Below, piece after piece: positions 51,075 through 59,986 of a stretch of 64,000 nt of DNA. The notes beneath the pieces are model-generated. The model was not told where the DNA came from, made no database searches, and was given only the letters and a program-made list of their open reading frames with translations. Position numbers and translations under genes: made by a program. Each line of letters starts with the position of its first letter. Within the stretch, counting starts at the first letter, position 1. Source of the stretch: Clostridiales bacterium (GTDB lineage Bacteria > Bacillota > Clostridia > Oscillospirales > Oscillospiraceae); contig JALERU010000062.1 of assembly GCA_022764045.1 (NCBI GenBank), positions 1 to 64,000 of the forward strand, written 5' to 3'.

Positions 51075-52586
51075 TTATACAATGAGGGTTTTGCCGTCCA
51101 TCTCCTCCGGCTGGTTCAGGCCCATCAGGTCCAGCATGGTGGGGGCGATGTCGGCCAGGCGGCCGTCCCGCAGGCGCACGTCGGCGCCCACAATGCAGAA
51201 GGGGACAGGATTCGTGGTGTGGGCGGTAAAGGGCTGGCCGGCTTTGTCCAGCATCTGCTCGGCGTTGCCGTGGTCGGCGGTGATGAGGGTGACGCCGCCC
51301 AGCTCGCTGGTGGCGCGCACCACCCGGGCCACGCAGGTGTCCACGGTCTCCACAGCCTGGACGGCGGCGTCAAAGACCCCGGTGTGGCCCACCATGTCGC
51401 AGTTGGCGAAGTTGAGGACAATGACGTCGTATTTGCCGCTTTCGATCCGGCGGATGGCCTCGTCGGTGATGGCCTTGGCGCTCATCTCGGGCTTGAGGTC
51501 GTAGGTGGCTACCTTGGGGGAGGGGATGAGGCACCGGTCCTCCCCGGGGAAGATCTCCTCCCGGCCGCCGTTAAAGAAAAAGGTCACGTGGGCGTATTTC
51601 TCGGTCTCGGCAATGCGCAGTTGGGTCAGGCCCAGCTTGCTGAGGTAGGCCCCGAAGATGTTTTCCAGGGGCTCATGGGGGAAGGCCACGGTGACATTGG
51701 GCATGGCGGCGTCATACTCGGTGGTGCAGACGAAGTGGACGGGGAGATAGCCCCCCTTCCGCTTGAGCTTGTCAAAGTCGGGGTCGGCCAGGGCGCGGGT
51801 GAGCTCCCGGGCCCGGTCGGGACGGAAATTGTAGAAAATCACAGCGTCGCCGGCCTCCAGATAGCCGCCCCGAGTGCAAATCACAGGCTCCATAAACTCG
51901 TCGGTGACCCCGGCGTCGTAAGAGGCCTGGATGGCCTGGCAGGGATCGGGGAAGAAGGGCCCCACCCCGGCGGTCACAGCGTCGTAGGCCCGCTGGAGGC
52001 GCTCCCAGCGGCTGTCCCGGTCCATGGCATAATAGCGGCCCATCACATCGGCGATCTGGCCCACCCCCAGCTCCTGGAGCTTGGTCTGGAGCTGGCGCAC
52101 ATAGCCCAGGCCCGAGGTGGGGGAGACGTCCCGCCCGTCTAAAAAGACGTGAATATAGAGCTGCTCCAAACCGTGACGTTTGGCCAGCTCCAGCAGGGCG
52201 AAGAGATGGGTGATGTGGCTGTGGACCCCGCCGTCGGACAGCAGGCCCATCAGGTGGAGGGCGCTGCCGTTCTCCTTGCAGGCCTGAATGGCCTCCAAGT
52301 AGGCGGGGTTTTCAAAAAAGGAGCCATCCTGAATGGCCTGGCTGATCCGGGGCAGATCCTGAAACACCACGCGGCCGGCACCGATGTTGGTGTGGCCCAC
52401 CTCGCTGTTTCCCATCTGTCCCTGGGGCAGTCCTACGTCCAGGCCGGAGGCCTCCAGCTGGCAAAAGGGGTACTGGGAGAAGAGATAGTCCAGCTGGGGG
52501 GTGGCGGCGGCCTGAACGGCGTTGCCTGGGATATCCTCTCCCAGGGCAAAGCCGTCCATGATAATGAGTGTTGTCGGAGTTTTCAT
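51075..52586 (-). CDS. gpmI: 2,3-bisphosphoglycerate-independent phosphoglycerate mutase
   Basis: A 503-residue alkaline phosphatase-superfamily, Mn-dependent enzyme interconverting 3- and 2-phosphoglycerate. The phosphoryl-carrying Ser is in GQMGNSEVGHTNIGAGR. Metal ligands appear in the N-terminal LIIMDGFALG and in TADHGNAEQM; FANCDMVGHTG is also conserved. A space of about 60 nt separates it from eno. Confidence 0.98.
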   Translation of the reverse strand: MKTPTTLIIMDGFALGEDIPGNAVQAAATPQLDYLFSQYPFCQLEASGLDVGLPQGQMGNSEVGHTNIGAGRVVFQDLPRISQAIQDGSFFENPAYLEAIQACKENGSALHLMGLLSDGGVHSHITHLFALLELAKRHGLEQLYIHVFLDGRDVSPTSGLGYVRQLQTKLQELGVGQIADVMGRYYAMDRDSRWERLQRAYDAVTAGVGPFFPDPCQAIQASYDAGVTDEFMEPVICTRGGYLEAGDAVIFYNFRPDRARELTRALADPDFDKLKRKGGYLPVHFVCTTEYDAAMPNVTVAFPHEPLENIFGAYLSKLGLTQLRIAETEKYAHVTFFFNGGREEIFPGEDRCLIPSPKVATYDLKPEMSAKAITDEAIRRIESGKYDVIVLNFANCDMVGHTGVFDAAVQAVETVDTCVARVVRATSELGGVTLITADHGNAEQMLDKAGQPFTAHTTNPVPFCIVGADVRLRDGRLADIAPTMLDLMGLNQPEEMDGKTLIV

Positions 52587-52630
52587 AAAACCTTTCCCTC
52601 GGTTCCCGGAGCCCTTGGCTCCGATGGCGT

Positions 52631-53407
52631 TCAGCCGTCTTGGTTGGCGGTGTAGATGATCTGGAGAAACTGGTCCGCGTCCAGGGAGGCGGTGCCGATG
52701 AGGCCGCCGTCCACATCCTCCTGGTTCAGCAGGGCTTCGGCGTTGGCCTCGTTCATGGAGCCCCCGTACTGGATGGTGGTGGACCGGGCGATCCGGGCAC
52801 CGTAGAGCTTCCGCAGGACGCTGCGGATGGCGGAGCAGACCTCTCCGGCCTGGTCGGGGGTGGCGGTTTGGCCGGTGCCGATGGCCCAGATGGGCTCATA
52901 GGCGATGACCACCCGGCGCATATCCTCGGGGCTGACCCCGGCCAGGGCAGCTTTGAGCTGATAGGTAATAAACTCCAGGGTGACCCCCAGATCCCGCTGC
53001 TGTCGGTCCTCTCCCACACAGAGGATGGGGCGCAGGCCGGCCCCCAGGGCGGCGTGGACCTTTTGGTTGATCATCAGGTCGCTCTCCCCGAACAGGGCCC
53101 GGCGCTCGCTGTGGCCGATGATGACGTACTTCACGTCCAGGTCGGCCAGCATATCGGCGGAAATCTCCCCGGTGTAGGGGCCGCTGGCGTCCCAGTGTAG
53201 GTTCTGGGCCCCCACGGCGATGCGGCTGTCTTTGAGCAGCTTCACAGCAGCGGGAATATCCACAAAGGGGACGCACAGGACGATGCTGCACCGCTTGGCC
53301 CGGGGAATGGCGCTTTTCAGGCGCTCGGCAAAGGCCTTGGTTTCAGTGGGGGTTTTGTGCATCTTCCAGTTGGCGGCGATGATGGTCTTGCGGTATTTTC
53401 TGTTCAT
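52631..53407 (-). CDS. tpiA: Triosephosphate isomerase
   Basis: A 258-residue TIM barrel. Catalytic residues are Lys15 (NWKM), His in IIGHSERR and Glu in AYEPIWAIGTG (the signature). The phosphate-binding YGGSMN and DGGLIGTASL are intact. It lies 24 nt behind pgk and 44 nt before gpmI. Confidence 0.98.
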   Translation of the reverse strand: MNRKYRKTIIAANWKMHKTPTETKAFAERLKSAIPRAKRCSIVLCVPFVDIPAAVKLLKDSRIAVGAQNLHWDASGPYTGEISADMLADLDVKYVIIGHSERRALFGESDLMINQKVHAALGAGLRPILCVGEDRQQRDLGVTLEFITYQLKAALAGVSPEDMRRVVIAYEPIWAIGTGQTATPDQAGEVCSAIRSVLRKLYGARIARSTTIQYGGSMNEANAEALLNQEDVDGGLIGTASLDADQFLQIIYTANQDG

Positions 53408-53431
53408 AGATCCTCGGCTCCTCCCAGGCGC

Positions 53432-54628
53432 TCACTTGTCGGCCAGACAGGCAATGCCGGGAAGGACCAGACCTTCCAGGAATTCCAGGGAAGCGCCGCC
53501 GCCGGTGGAGATGTGAGTGAACTTGGCCGACTGGCCGCTCTTTTCCACGGCGGAGGCAGAGTCGCCGCCGCCCACGATGGTGATGGCGTCGGTCTGCTGG
53601 GCCATGGCGGCGGCCACGGCGTTGGTCCCCTTGGCGAAAGCGGGGAACTCAAAGACCCCCATGGGGCCGTTCCAGATGACGGTGCCCGCCCCCTGGATGG
53701 CCTGGGAGTAGGACTCGATGGTTTTGGGGCCGAGGTCCATCCCCATGCGGTCGGCGGGGAAGGTGGCGGGGGTGACCAGCACGGGCTCGGCGTCGGCGGA
53801 AAATTCCTTGGTGGCGATGTTGTCCTGGGGCAGCAGGAGGTTCACGCCCAGCTCCTTGGCCTTGGCGATCATCTCCCGGGCGTAGTCCACGTGGTCGGCG
53901 TCCAGCAGGGAGGTGCCGATCTGGTTGCCCAGGGCCACCTGGAAGGTGTAGGACATGCCGCCGCCGATGATGATGGTGTCGGCCTTTTGCAGCAGGGAGT
54001 TGATGACGCCGATCTTATCCGAGACCTTGGCGCCCCCCAGAATAGCCACCAGAGGCCGCTTGGGATCTTCCAGGGCCTTGCCCATGAAGTTCAGCTCTTT
54101 TTCCACCAGCAGGCCGGCCACGGAGGGCAGGTAGTGGGATACGCCCTCGGTGGAGGCGTGGGCCCGGTGGGCCGCCCCGAAGGCGTCGAAAACAAAAATA
54201 TCGGCAAGAGAGGCCAGCTCCCGGGCGAAGTCCGGGTCGTTCTTCTCCTCCTCAATGCGGAAGCGGAGGTTTTCCACCAGCACCACCTGGCCGGGCTGGA
54301 GGGCGGCACATTTTTCCTTGGTGTCGGGGCCCAGCACGTCCTGGGTCATGGGGACGGGGATGCCCAGCAGCTTTTCCAGGTGGTCCCGGGCGGAGAACAG
54401 GGAGAGCTCCTTCTTCCACTGGCCGTGGGGACGGCCCATGTGGGACAGGAGAATGACAGCGGCGCCGTGGTCCAGCAGGTAACGGATGGTAGGCAGCGTG
54501 GACACGATCCGGGTGTCGTCGTGAATGACACCGGTGGCCTTGTCGTGAGGAACGTTGAAATCGCAGCGCAGGAGGATCTTTTTTCCGGCAACGTCAATGT
54601 CCCGGATGGTCTTCTTGTCATAATTCAT
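53432..54628 (-). CDS. pgk: Phosphoglycerate kinase
   Basis: A 398-residue two-domain kinase making ATP from 1,3-bisphosphoglycerate. The N-terminal signature is [13 protein letters not shown]. Substrate residues lie in [19 protein letters not shown] (the hinge-side [12 protein letters not shown]) and the C-terminal nucleotide motif [13 protein letters not shown]. In this cluster it precedes tpiA directly; the usual neighbour gap (GAPDH) is absent. Confidence 0.98.
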   Translation of the reverse strand: MNYDKKTIRDIDVAGKKILLRCDFNVPHDKATGVIHDDTRIVSTLPTIRYLLDHGAAVILLSHMGRPHGQWKKELSLFSARDHLEKLLGIPVPMTQDVLGPDTKEKCAALQPGQVVLVENLRFRIEEEKNDPDFARELASLADIFVFDAFGAAHRAHASTEGVSHYLPSVAGLLVEKELNFMGKALEDPKRPLVAILGGAKVSDKIGVINSLLQKADTIIIGGGMSYTFQVALGNQIGTSLLDADHVDYAREMIAKAKELGVNLLLPQDNIATKEFSADAEPVLVTPATFPADRMGMDLGPKTIESYSQAIQGAGTVIWNGPMGVFEFPAFAKGTNAVAAAMAQQTDAITIVGGGDSASAVEKSGQSAKFTHISTGGGASLEFLEGLVLPGIACLADK

Positions 54629-54679
54629 CAGAAAAAAGCCCCTTCATTTCAATAGTTGGTGGACGGATTCCACTGGGCC

Positions 54680-55186
54680 TTATCGCCCCGCAAGAGTAAG
54701 TGGGTCCGTCCCCATGTCTCCTTGTCCGCTCAGCTGGGGAAAGCCCAACTGGCGGAGTGCCTCATAGGTTAAAATGGCGACGGAGTTTGCCAGGTTCAGG
54801 CTGCGGGCCTCCGGGCGCATGGGAATGCGGAGGCAGCGGCTGGCGTGGGCCTGCCGGAACCACTGGGGCAGGCCGGCGGTTTCCTTGCCGAAAAAGAGCC
54901 AGCAGCCCTCCCGAAACTGGGCCTGGGCATAGTCCTGGGGGGCCTTGGTGGTGGCCAGCCACAGGTCTGTGATCTCGTTTTTGCGGAAAAGGTCCTCTAA
55001 GTCATCATAGACCCGAAGGTCCACCATGTGCCAATAATCCAGCCCAGCCCGCTTCACGGCCCGGTCGCTGATGTCGAAGCCCAGGGGGCGCACCAGGTGC
55101 AGGCGGCTGCGGGTGGCGGCACAGGTCCGGGCGATGTTGCCGGTGTTCATAGGGATCTCCGGCTCCACAAGAACGATGTTCAGCAT
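54680..55186 (-). CDS. trmL: tRNA (cytidine/uridine-34-2'-O)-methyltransferase
   Basis: A 168-residue SPOUT methyltransferase. Motif 1 is VLVEPEIPMNTGNIARTCAA, motif 2 contains LFFGKETAGLPQ and motif 3 is CLRIPMRPEARSLNLANSVAI, together forming the knotted SAM site. It methylates the wobble base of tRNA-Leu isoacceptors (two tRNA-Leu genes lie in this window). It lies 50 nt upstream of pgk in the same direction. Confidence 0.95.
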   Translation of the reverse strand: MLNIVLVEPEIPMNTGNIARTCAATRSRLHLVRPLGFDISDRAVKRAGLDYWHMVDLRVYDDLEDLFRKNEITDLWLATTKAPQDYAQAQFREGCWLFFGKETAGLPQWFRQAHASRCLRIPMRPEARSLNLANSVAILTYEALRQLGFPQLSGQGDMGTDPLTLAGR

Positions 55187-55514
55187 GGTCTTTTTCGCCT
55201 CGCTCCTGACAAACTGTCGCGGTCGTCAACCGGCGCGCCGGGCGCCGGCGGGGGATTCCCCGGCCCTTAAAAAGCAGGAAGCTTTTCAAGTTTTTGACGA
55301 TATAATACAGCTTGCATTTTACTGCAAGATGAAAAAAAATTCAATATCATCCCGAGAAAAGGTGAAAATTAAGCGGTTTCCTCAAAACAAGAGAAGGTTT
55401 TCGGATAAATTCAGCTTGTCGCACAAAAGGGCTTCCGGTCGAAAATGCAAGAATCCCTGCTTTTTCGGAGAAATGACGGAAAAAGCACGGCCGGTCGGGG
55501 TTGTGGGGTCCCTC
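55187..55514. other. Intergenic region between trmL and ychF
   Basis: It contains GC-rich inverted repeats at 55225-55262, an A/T-rich part with a minus-strand TATTAT (trmL promoter candidate near 55305) and no reading frame that looks like a gene. Confidence 0.4.
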
Positions 55515-55543
55515 TTGTGTTTTTCCCGCTTTTCTACTATAAT
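55515..55543 (+). promoter_or_regulatory. Promoter of ychF with long structured leader
   Basis: TTGTGT (55515-55520), 17-nt spacer, TATAAT (55538-55543). The leader of about 175 nt has hairpins AACCGACTTTCGGTT and GCGGCGAATGCCGC and a GGGGC-rich pair (near 55655-55695). Confidence 0.7.
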
Positions 55544-55723
55544 ATTGTCTGCGGAATAAACCGACTTTCGGTTGATTCCCGCGGCGAATGCCGCGAAATT
55601 TTATAGAAGCGGCTCTTTATAATAAAACCGATAATTTCAAAGGAGCTTCCCAGGCCCCCTATACACCGGGGCGGGAGTGCGATACCGGGGCCTTGCCCCA
55701 GAGAGAAAGGAATGGTTAACACC

Positions 55724-56818
55724 ATGAAATTAGGCATTGTGGGCCTGCCCAACGTGGGCAAGAGCACCCTCTTTAACGCCATCACCAACGCCGGGGCGGA
55801 GTCCGCCAACTACCCCTTCTGCACCATCGACCCCAACGTGGGCATGGTCACCGTCCCCGACCAGCGGCTGGACAAGCTGGCCGAGATTTACAACCCCAAA
55901 AAGAAGACCCCCGCGGTCATCGAGTTTGTGGACATCGCCGGCCTGGTGAAGGGAGCCTCCAAGGGGGAGGGCCTGGGCAACAAGTTTTTGGCCAACATCC
56001 GGGAGACCGACGCCATCGTCCATGTGGTCCGCTGTTTTGATGACGCCAACATCATCCACGTGGAAGGCAGCTGCGACCCCGCCCGGGACATCGAGATCAT
56101 CGACCTGGAGTTGGTCATGGCCGACATGGAGATGGTGGAGCGCCGCATCGACAAGGACATCAAGGCGGGCAAGGGGGATAAGAAGTTCCTCCACTCCGCC
56201 GAGGTCTTCAAGGGCCTGCTGGCCTGGCTCAACGAGGGCAAGTCTGCCCGGAGCTATCCCTGTGACGAGGACGAGCGGGAGATTTTGGCCACCGCCGACC
56301 TGCTCACCCTAAAGCCCGTGATCTTCGCCGCCAATATGGACGAGGAGGGCTTCAAAAACCACGATGCCAGCCCCTATTACCAGGCCGTGGTGAAGGCCGC
56401 CCAGGAGGAAAACGCCCAGGTGATCCCCATCTGCGCCAACGTGGAGGCTGACATCGCCGCCATGGACCCCGAGGACCGGGAACTTTTCCTGGAGGACCTG
56501 GGGGTGGAGCAGTCCGGCCTGGACCGCCTGATTCAGGCCAGCTACACCCTGCTGGGCCTCATCTCCTACCTGACCTGCGGCGAGGACGAGTGCCGGGCCT
56601 GGACCATCACCCGGGGCACCAAGGCCCCCAAGGCCGCCGGAAAGATCCACACCGACTTTGAGCGGGGCTTCATCCGGGCCGAGGTGGTCTCCTTTGCCGA
56701 CCTGGATGCCTGCGGCGGCTCCATGACCGCCGCCAAGGAGAAGGGCCTGGTCCGCTCCGAGGGCAAGGAATACGTGATGCAGGACGGCGACGTGGTCCTC
56801 TTCCGGTTCAATGTCTGA
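55724..56818 (+). CDS. ychF: Redox/ribosome-associated GTPase-family ATPase YchF
   Basis: A 364-residue Obg-related P-loop protein that prefers ATP (YchF/OLA1). G1 is GLPNVGKSTLF, G3 is DIAGLVKGASKGEG, G4 is the modified NMDEE type (YchF lacks NKxD), then a coiled-coil insert (~115-200) and a C-terminal TGS domain ending GDVVLFRFNV. The start is ATG 55724 (MKLGIVGLPN); ATG 55712 is only 1 nt after AAAGG. Its end overlaps the SDR gene by 8 nt. Confidence 0.96.
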   Translation: MKLGIVGLPNVGKSTLFNAITNAGAESANYPFCTIDPNVGMVTVPDQRLDKLAEIYNPKKKTPAVIEFVDIAGLVKGASKGEGLGNKFLANIRETDAIVHVVRCFDDANIIHVEGSCDPARDIEIIDLELVMADMEMVERRIDKDIKAGKGDKKFLHSAEVFKGLLAWLNEGKSARSYPCDEDEREILATADLLTLKPVIFAANMDEEGFKNHDASPYYQAVVKAAQEENAQVIPICANVEADIAAMDPEDRELFLEDLGVEQSGLDRLIQASYTLLGLISYLTCGEDECRAWTITRGTKAPKAAGKIHTDFERGFIRAEVVSFADLDACGGSMTAAKEKGLVRSEGKEYVMQDGDVVLFRFNV

Positions 56819-57551
56819 TCGAAACACCGTCCTCATCACTGGGGCCTCCCGGGGGATCGGAGCCGCCACGGCCCGGCGGTTTGCCCGGGAGGGCTGGTGC
56901 GTGGGGATCAACTATCATACGTCTCAGGAGAAGGCCCGGGCCCTGGCCGGCGAGCTGGAGGCCCTGGGAGTTCCTGTGGGGCTGTATCCCTGTGATGTCT
57001 CCCGGCGGGATCAGGTGGAGGAGATGCTGGCCGCCTTTCTCCGGGACTTCGGCCACATTGACGTGCTGGTGTGCAACGCCGGCATTGCCCGGCAGGAGCT
57101 CTTTACCGACATCACCGCCGAAGGCTGGCGGCGGATGCTGGGGGTCAACCTGGACGGGGTCTTTCACTGCTGCCAGGCTGCCCTGGCGGATATGCTCCAC
57201 CGGAAGGCGGGGAAGATCATCACCCTCTCCTCCATGTGGGGCCAGGTGGGGGCCTCCTGCGAGGTGGCTTACTCCGCCGCCAAGGCGGGGGTCATCGGCC
57301 TGACCCGGGCCTTGGCCAAGGAGCTGGGGCCCTCGGGCATTACCGTCAACTGTGTGGCGCCGGGGGTCATTGAAACCGAGATGAACGGCCTGCTCAGCCA
57401 GGAGACCAAGGCTGCCCTGGCGGAGGAGACCCCTCTGGAGCGCTTGGGAACCCCCCAGGACGTGGCCGAGGCCATCTGGTTTTTGGCCTCTCAGGGGGGA
57501 GATTTCTTCACCGGCCAGGTGCTCTCCCCCAACGGCGGGTACATCATTTAA
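56811..57551 (+). CDS. Short-chain dehydrogenase/reductase (FabG-like)
   Basis: A 246-residue NAD(P)-dependent oxidoreductase. TGASRGIGAATARRF binds the cofactor; NAG is in LVCNAGIA. The catalytic set is Ser (LSSMWG), Tyr and Lys (YSAAKAG), with GPSGITVNCVAPGVIETEM after it. It resembles 3-oxoacyl-ACP reductase, but no fab genes are near, so the true substrate is open. It overlaps ychF by 8 nt and is probably translated from the same mRNA. Confidence 0.94.
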   Translation: MSDRNTVLITGASRGIGAATARRFAREGWCVGINYHTSQEKARALAGELEALGVPVGLYPCDVSRRDQVEEMLAAFLRDFGHIDVLVCNAGIARQELFTDITAEGWRRMLGVNLDGVFHCCQAALADMLHRKAGKIITLSSMWGQVGASCEVAYSAAKAGVIGLTRALAKELGPSGITVNCVAPGVIETEMNGLLSQETKAALAEETPLERLGTPQDVAEAIWFLASQGGDFFTGQVLSPNGGYII

Positions 57552-57635
57552 CGAAAACTTCAAAGAATATCCATATATTTCCGGTAGACTTCGCCCCCAA
57601 ATCGGCGTATCATAGAAGTGATTGGAGGCGGTACT

Positions 57636-58289
57636 ATGGCCGACCACAATGCCCATACCTATTTCGGCCTGCGGGTGCTGGAACAGCTTCCCCCGGATCT
57701 GCGCCAACTCTGCACCGGAGACCTGCCGGTGTTTCACCTGGGCCTCTACGGCCCGGACCCACTGATTTTTTCCTTTCGCACCAAAAAGATCTCCGACCAC
57801 CTGCACAAATGGTGGCGGAGGGATTCCCTGCCGGAGCTGACCCAGGCCATCCAGCGGGGAGGCGGCACAGACCGGAGCTTTGCCGCGGGGTACATTCTGC
57901 ACCAGCTGCTGGACGACACGGTTCATCCCCCCATCTATGGCTGGATGGAGGAGGGGTCCTCCCACTTCCGTATTGAGGTGGCCCTGGACCTGCTTTTGTT
58001 GGAGGAGGCCCGGCGGGTGAACTCCCCCAAGCTGCGCACCGAGGGAAAGGGGCGCACCGCCCAGACGGCGGCGTCCATTCTCCAGCCCGCCGGGGCCAGG
58101 GAATATCTCAACGGCCTCTGGCGCATGGCCACCCTGAGCAACTGCTTCTGCGGCCCGGGCCGGCCCGCCACCGGCGGCATCCGGCAGCGGGAGAAAGCCC
58201 AGGCCAAAGAGCTGCGGGACCGGATGGAGGCGCAGATTACCCCCGCCGCCCGAGAGCTGGAAGGGTTGCTGGTCCACACAAAAAAATAA
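57636..58289 (+). CDS. Zinc-dependent phospholipase C-like protein
   Basis: A 217-residue protein. It has the pattern of the zn_dep_PLPC family: NAHTYFGLRVLEQL at the N-terminus, FHLGLYGPDPLIF, FAAGYILHQLLDDTVHP and SHFRIE, giving His and Asp positions for a zinc cluster. No signal peptide is seen. The substrate is unknown. The start is ATG 57636 with GGAGGCGG upstream, although an open frame begins earlier. Follows the SDR gene after 84 nt. Confidence 0.88.
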   Translation: MADHNAHTYFGLRVLEQLPPDLRQLCTGDLPVFHLGLYGPDPLIFSFRTKKISDHLHKWWRRDSLPELTQAIQRGGGTDRSFAAGYILHQLLDDTVHPPIYGWMEEGSSHFRIEVALDLLLLEEARRVNSPKLRTEGKGRTAQTAASILQPAGAREYLNGLWRMATLSNCFCGPGRPATGGIRQREKAQAKELRDRMEAQITPAARELEGLLVHTKK

Positions 58290-58300
58290 CGGAAAACAGA

Positions 58301-58349
58301 AAGCGGCCCTGCCCGGTCAAAACTGACGGGCGGGGCCGTTTGGTTTTTC
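58301..58349 (+). terminator. Terminator behind the PLC-like gene
   Basis: Stem CGGCCCTGCCCG / CGGGCGGGGCCG followed by TTTGGTTTTTC. Confidence 0.8.
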
Positions 58350-58369
58350 TCTGGATGTGGGGGCGCGAA

Positions 58370-59011
58370 TCATCCGAAGGAATGGATCAATTCCTGTACC
58401 TCAGTAAAAAATCTGGATAAATGAAATCCATCCGCCACGGCGTGGTGAAGATTCATAGTAAGGGGCATCAGATAGCTGGCGCCGTTCCTTTCGTATTTTC
58501 CCCATGTGATCACTGGCGCGAGGAATTTTCCCTCGTCAAACACATGGACGTCAAAATGTTTGTATTTTACCCACGGCAGGCAGGACACATCGAAAAAGTT
58601 CCTGGGCTGGTTTTCTACAAAAGCGCGATGGTTTTTATGGGCCTCCTGATCCGCCATAAATCGCCTGTGGAATTCCGATAAATCATCGGAAAAGGGGGTG
58701 ACCAACTTCGTAAAGTTCTCGTCCTCCTTGTGAAAGTCGGTGTAGGATGGGGAAATATAGTTCCACTTGATGAGATCGCCGTCGTTGTCCCAGCCGTACT
58801 TAAATTCATCGTGGGCGTTGACAACCTTTGACACCACCCAAATCATGGAGGGGTAAAACTTCAAATGGCCGCGTTTTGAAAAGGCGAGCAGCTTTGTGAT
58901 GTCGATGTCAACGGTTAGGCTCATGACAATGCGCAGGTTGTCAATATAATGTTGGAACAGGGGACCTCTGTTCCATTCTTCTAAGTTCACTTTTGTGGAT
59001 TGGGGTTCCAT
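58370..59011 (-). CDS. CatA-type chloramphenicol acetyltransferase family protein
   Basis: A 213-residue trimeric-type acetyltransferase. The catalytic His is in HHAVADGFH (His190), the CoA-side motif reads WGKYERNGASYLMP and the N-terminal EEWNRGPLFQHY keeps the conserved Arg. Length and order match CatA enzymes, which acetylate chloramphenicol, but in many gut Firmicutes the family is chromosomal and its drug activity untested. GC content is lower than neighbours, suggesting transfer. Flanked by a family B element. Confidence 0.9.
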   Translation of the reverse strand: MEPQSTKVNLEEWNRGPLFQHYIDNLRIVMSLTVDIDITKLLAFSKRGHLKFYPSMIWVVSKVVNAHDEFKYGWDNDGDLIKWNYISPSYTDFHKEDENFTKLVTPFSDDLSEFHRRFMADQEAHKNHRAFVENQPRNFFDVSCLPWVKYKHFDVHVFDEGKFLAPVITWGKYERNGASYLMPLTMNLHHAVADGFHLSRFFTEVQELIHSFG

Positions 59012-59207
59012 GGCAATTCTCCTTTGCGGTTTGGGGGAGCAACATCATTCTACCATATGGACTTGGTTAAGACAAGATGGCATGAGATGGCGCGCAGAGC
59101 CGCAGCATTGAACCCTGGTATTCCTGTGACAAGGGGAGCTGTGGGGAATCCTGCCACGGAGAAAGGTGGAGGCGATTACCTTCTACCCACCGATACACCA
59201 GATCGCC

Positions 59208-59377
59208 CCCTCATCAGTCAGCTGCGCTGACAGCTTCCCCCCGAGGGGAAGCCTACGCTACTACGATACGTTGGGGTGATTGCTACGGTGTTTTTCTCAA
59301 TGAGGCCTATAGGGCTTGCCAATGCCTTCCCCTGTGGGGGAAGGTGGGCCGGCCCTTTGGGCCGGGTCGGATGAGGG
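59208..59377 (+). repeat. Family B MITE-like element, copy 4 (170 bp)
   Basis: Ends are CCCTCATCAG and GGATGAGGG. Where copy 2 has CACC-TTC-GGTG, this copy has CAGC-TGC-GCTG, and GGCCC-AAA-GGGCC becomes GGCCC-TTT-GGGCC, so stems are conserved while sequence differs. No reading frame. Confidence 0.8.
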
Positions 59378-59562
59378 CGAGCCTGAAGGATTCCACAGCG
59401 TAGGTAATAGACGCACCCACTCTTCCTCGAAGGATACCCACCCACTGCCCCGCGCACCCCACTTTTCATTAAAGTTGCAACCCTTTTTGCAACCATGCAC
59501 AGTAGGACCGGAAGAGACGCTGCCATCCCAGGGGAGAACATGGGATCGAGAAACCCATCGGG

Positions 59563-59662
59563 CCAGAAGGGACTCTGCCCGCGCATAGGGCAAGGCGCCA
59601 CCGGCGCCTTGCCCTTCGGTCTTCGCGGGAGCGAAGCCCGTAGCTGTTCGAGTCCCTTCTGG
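59563..59662 (-). repeat. Palindromic element made from tRNA-Arg 3'-end sequence
   Basis: Inverted arms CCAGAAGGGACTC (59563-59575) and GAGTCCCTTCTGG (59650-59662) are identical to the T-arm/acceptor part of the neighbouring tRNA-Arg (plus strand 59709-59721). The right arm is followed by GCGCACA, like a tRNA 3' end. Inside is the perfect GGCAAGGCGCC/GGCGCCTTGCC hairpin. Origin and role unknown. Confidence 0.6.
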
Positions 59663-59669
59663 CGCACAC

Positions 59670-59702
59670 AAAAAGGCCTGTCTCGGAGAGACAGGCCTTT
59701 TT
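59670..59702 (-). terminator. Terminator of tRNA-Arg(CCG)
   Basis: Stem AAAAAGGCCTGTCTC / GAGACAGGCCTTTTT directly at the tRNA 3' end; symmetric. Confidence 0.85.
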
Positions 59703-59777
59703 GGCACGCCAGAAGGGACTCGAACCCCCAACCCTCAGAACCGGAATCTGATGCGCTATCCATTACGCTACTGGCGC
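59702..59777 (-). tRNA. tRNA-Arg, anticodon CCG
   Basis: A 76-nt tRNA. Acceptor GCGCCAG pairs with CTGGCGT (G-U at position 1). Anticodon stem CAGA/TCTG encloses TTCCGGT, giving CCG. The T-loop is GGTTCGAGTC, and CCA is encoded. Confidence 0.95.
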
Positions 59778-59802
59778 AGATGCACTTTTCACTTGCCAAA
59801 TT

Positions 59803-59831
59803 ATTATAGCAAGGGCCAACACAAAAGTAAA
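59803..59831 (-). promoter_or_regulatory. Promoter of tRNA-Arg(CCG)
   Basis: TTTACT (59826-59831), 17-nt spacer, TATAAT (59803-59808) on the minus strand. Confidence 0.7.
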
Positions 59832-59986
59832 GAGAAATTTTGCCGAATTTCAAAAAACTTTTTTAGGCGAGAAATTTCGGGAAAAAAGAAGAGAAGGACT
59901 TGCCCCGGCAGGGGTTCCATGGTAGAGTATCCTTGTGAAAACAGGCGCCTCGGCGCCCATTTGGAAAACCGAAAGGAGAATTTCTC

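Noticed and set aside
53357-54655. 432-residue plus-strand frame
   Set aside because: Antisense to pgk.
59557-59665. Additional tRNA genes
   Set aside because: Only T-arm/acceptor fragments are present; no anticodon arm or full cloverleaf.
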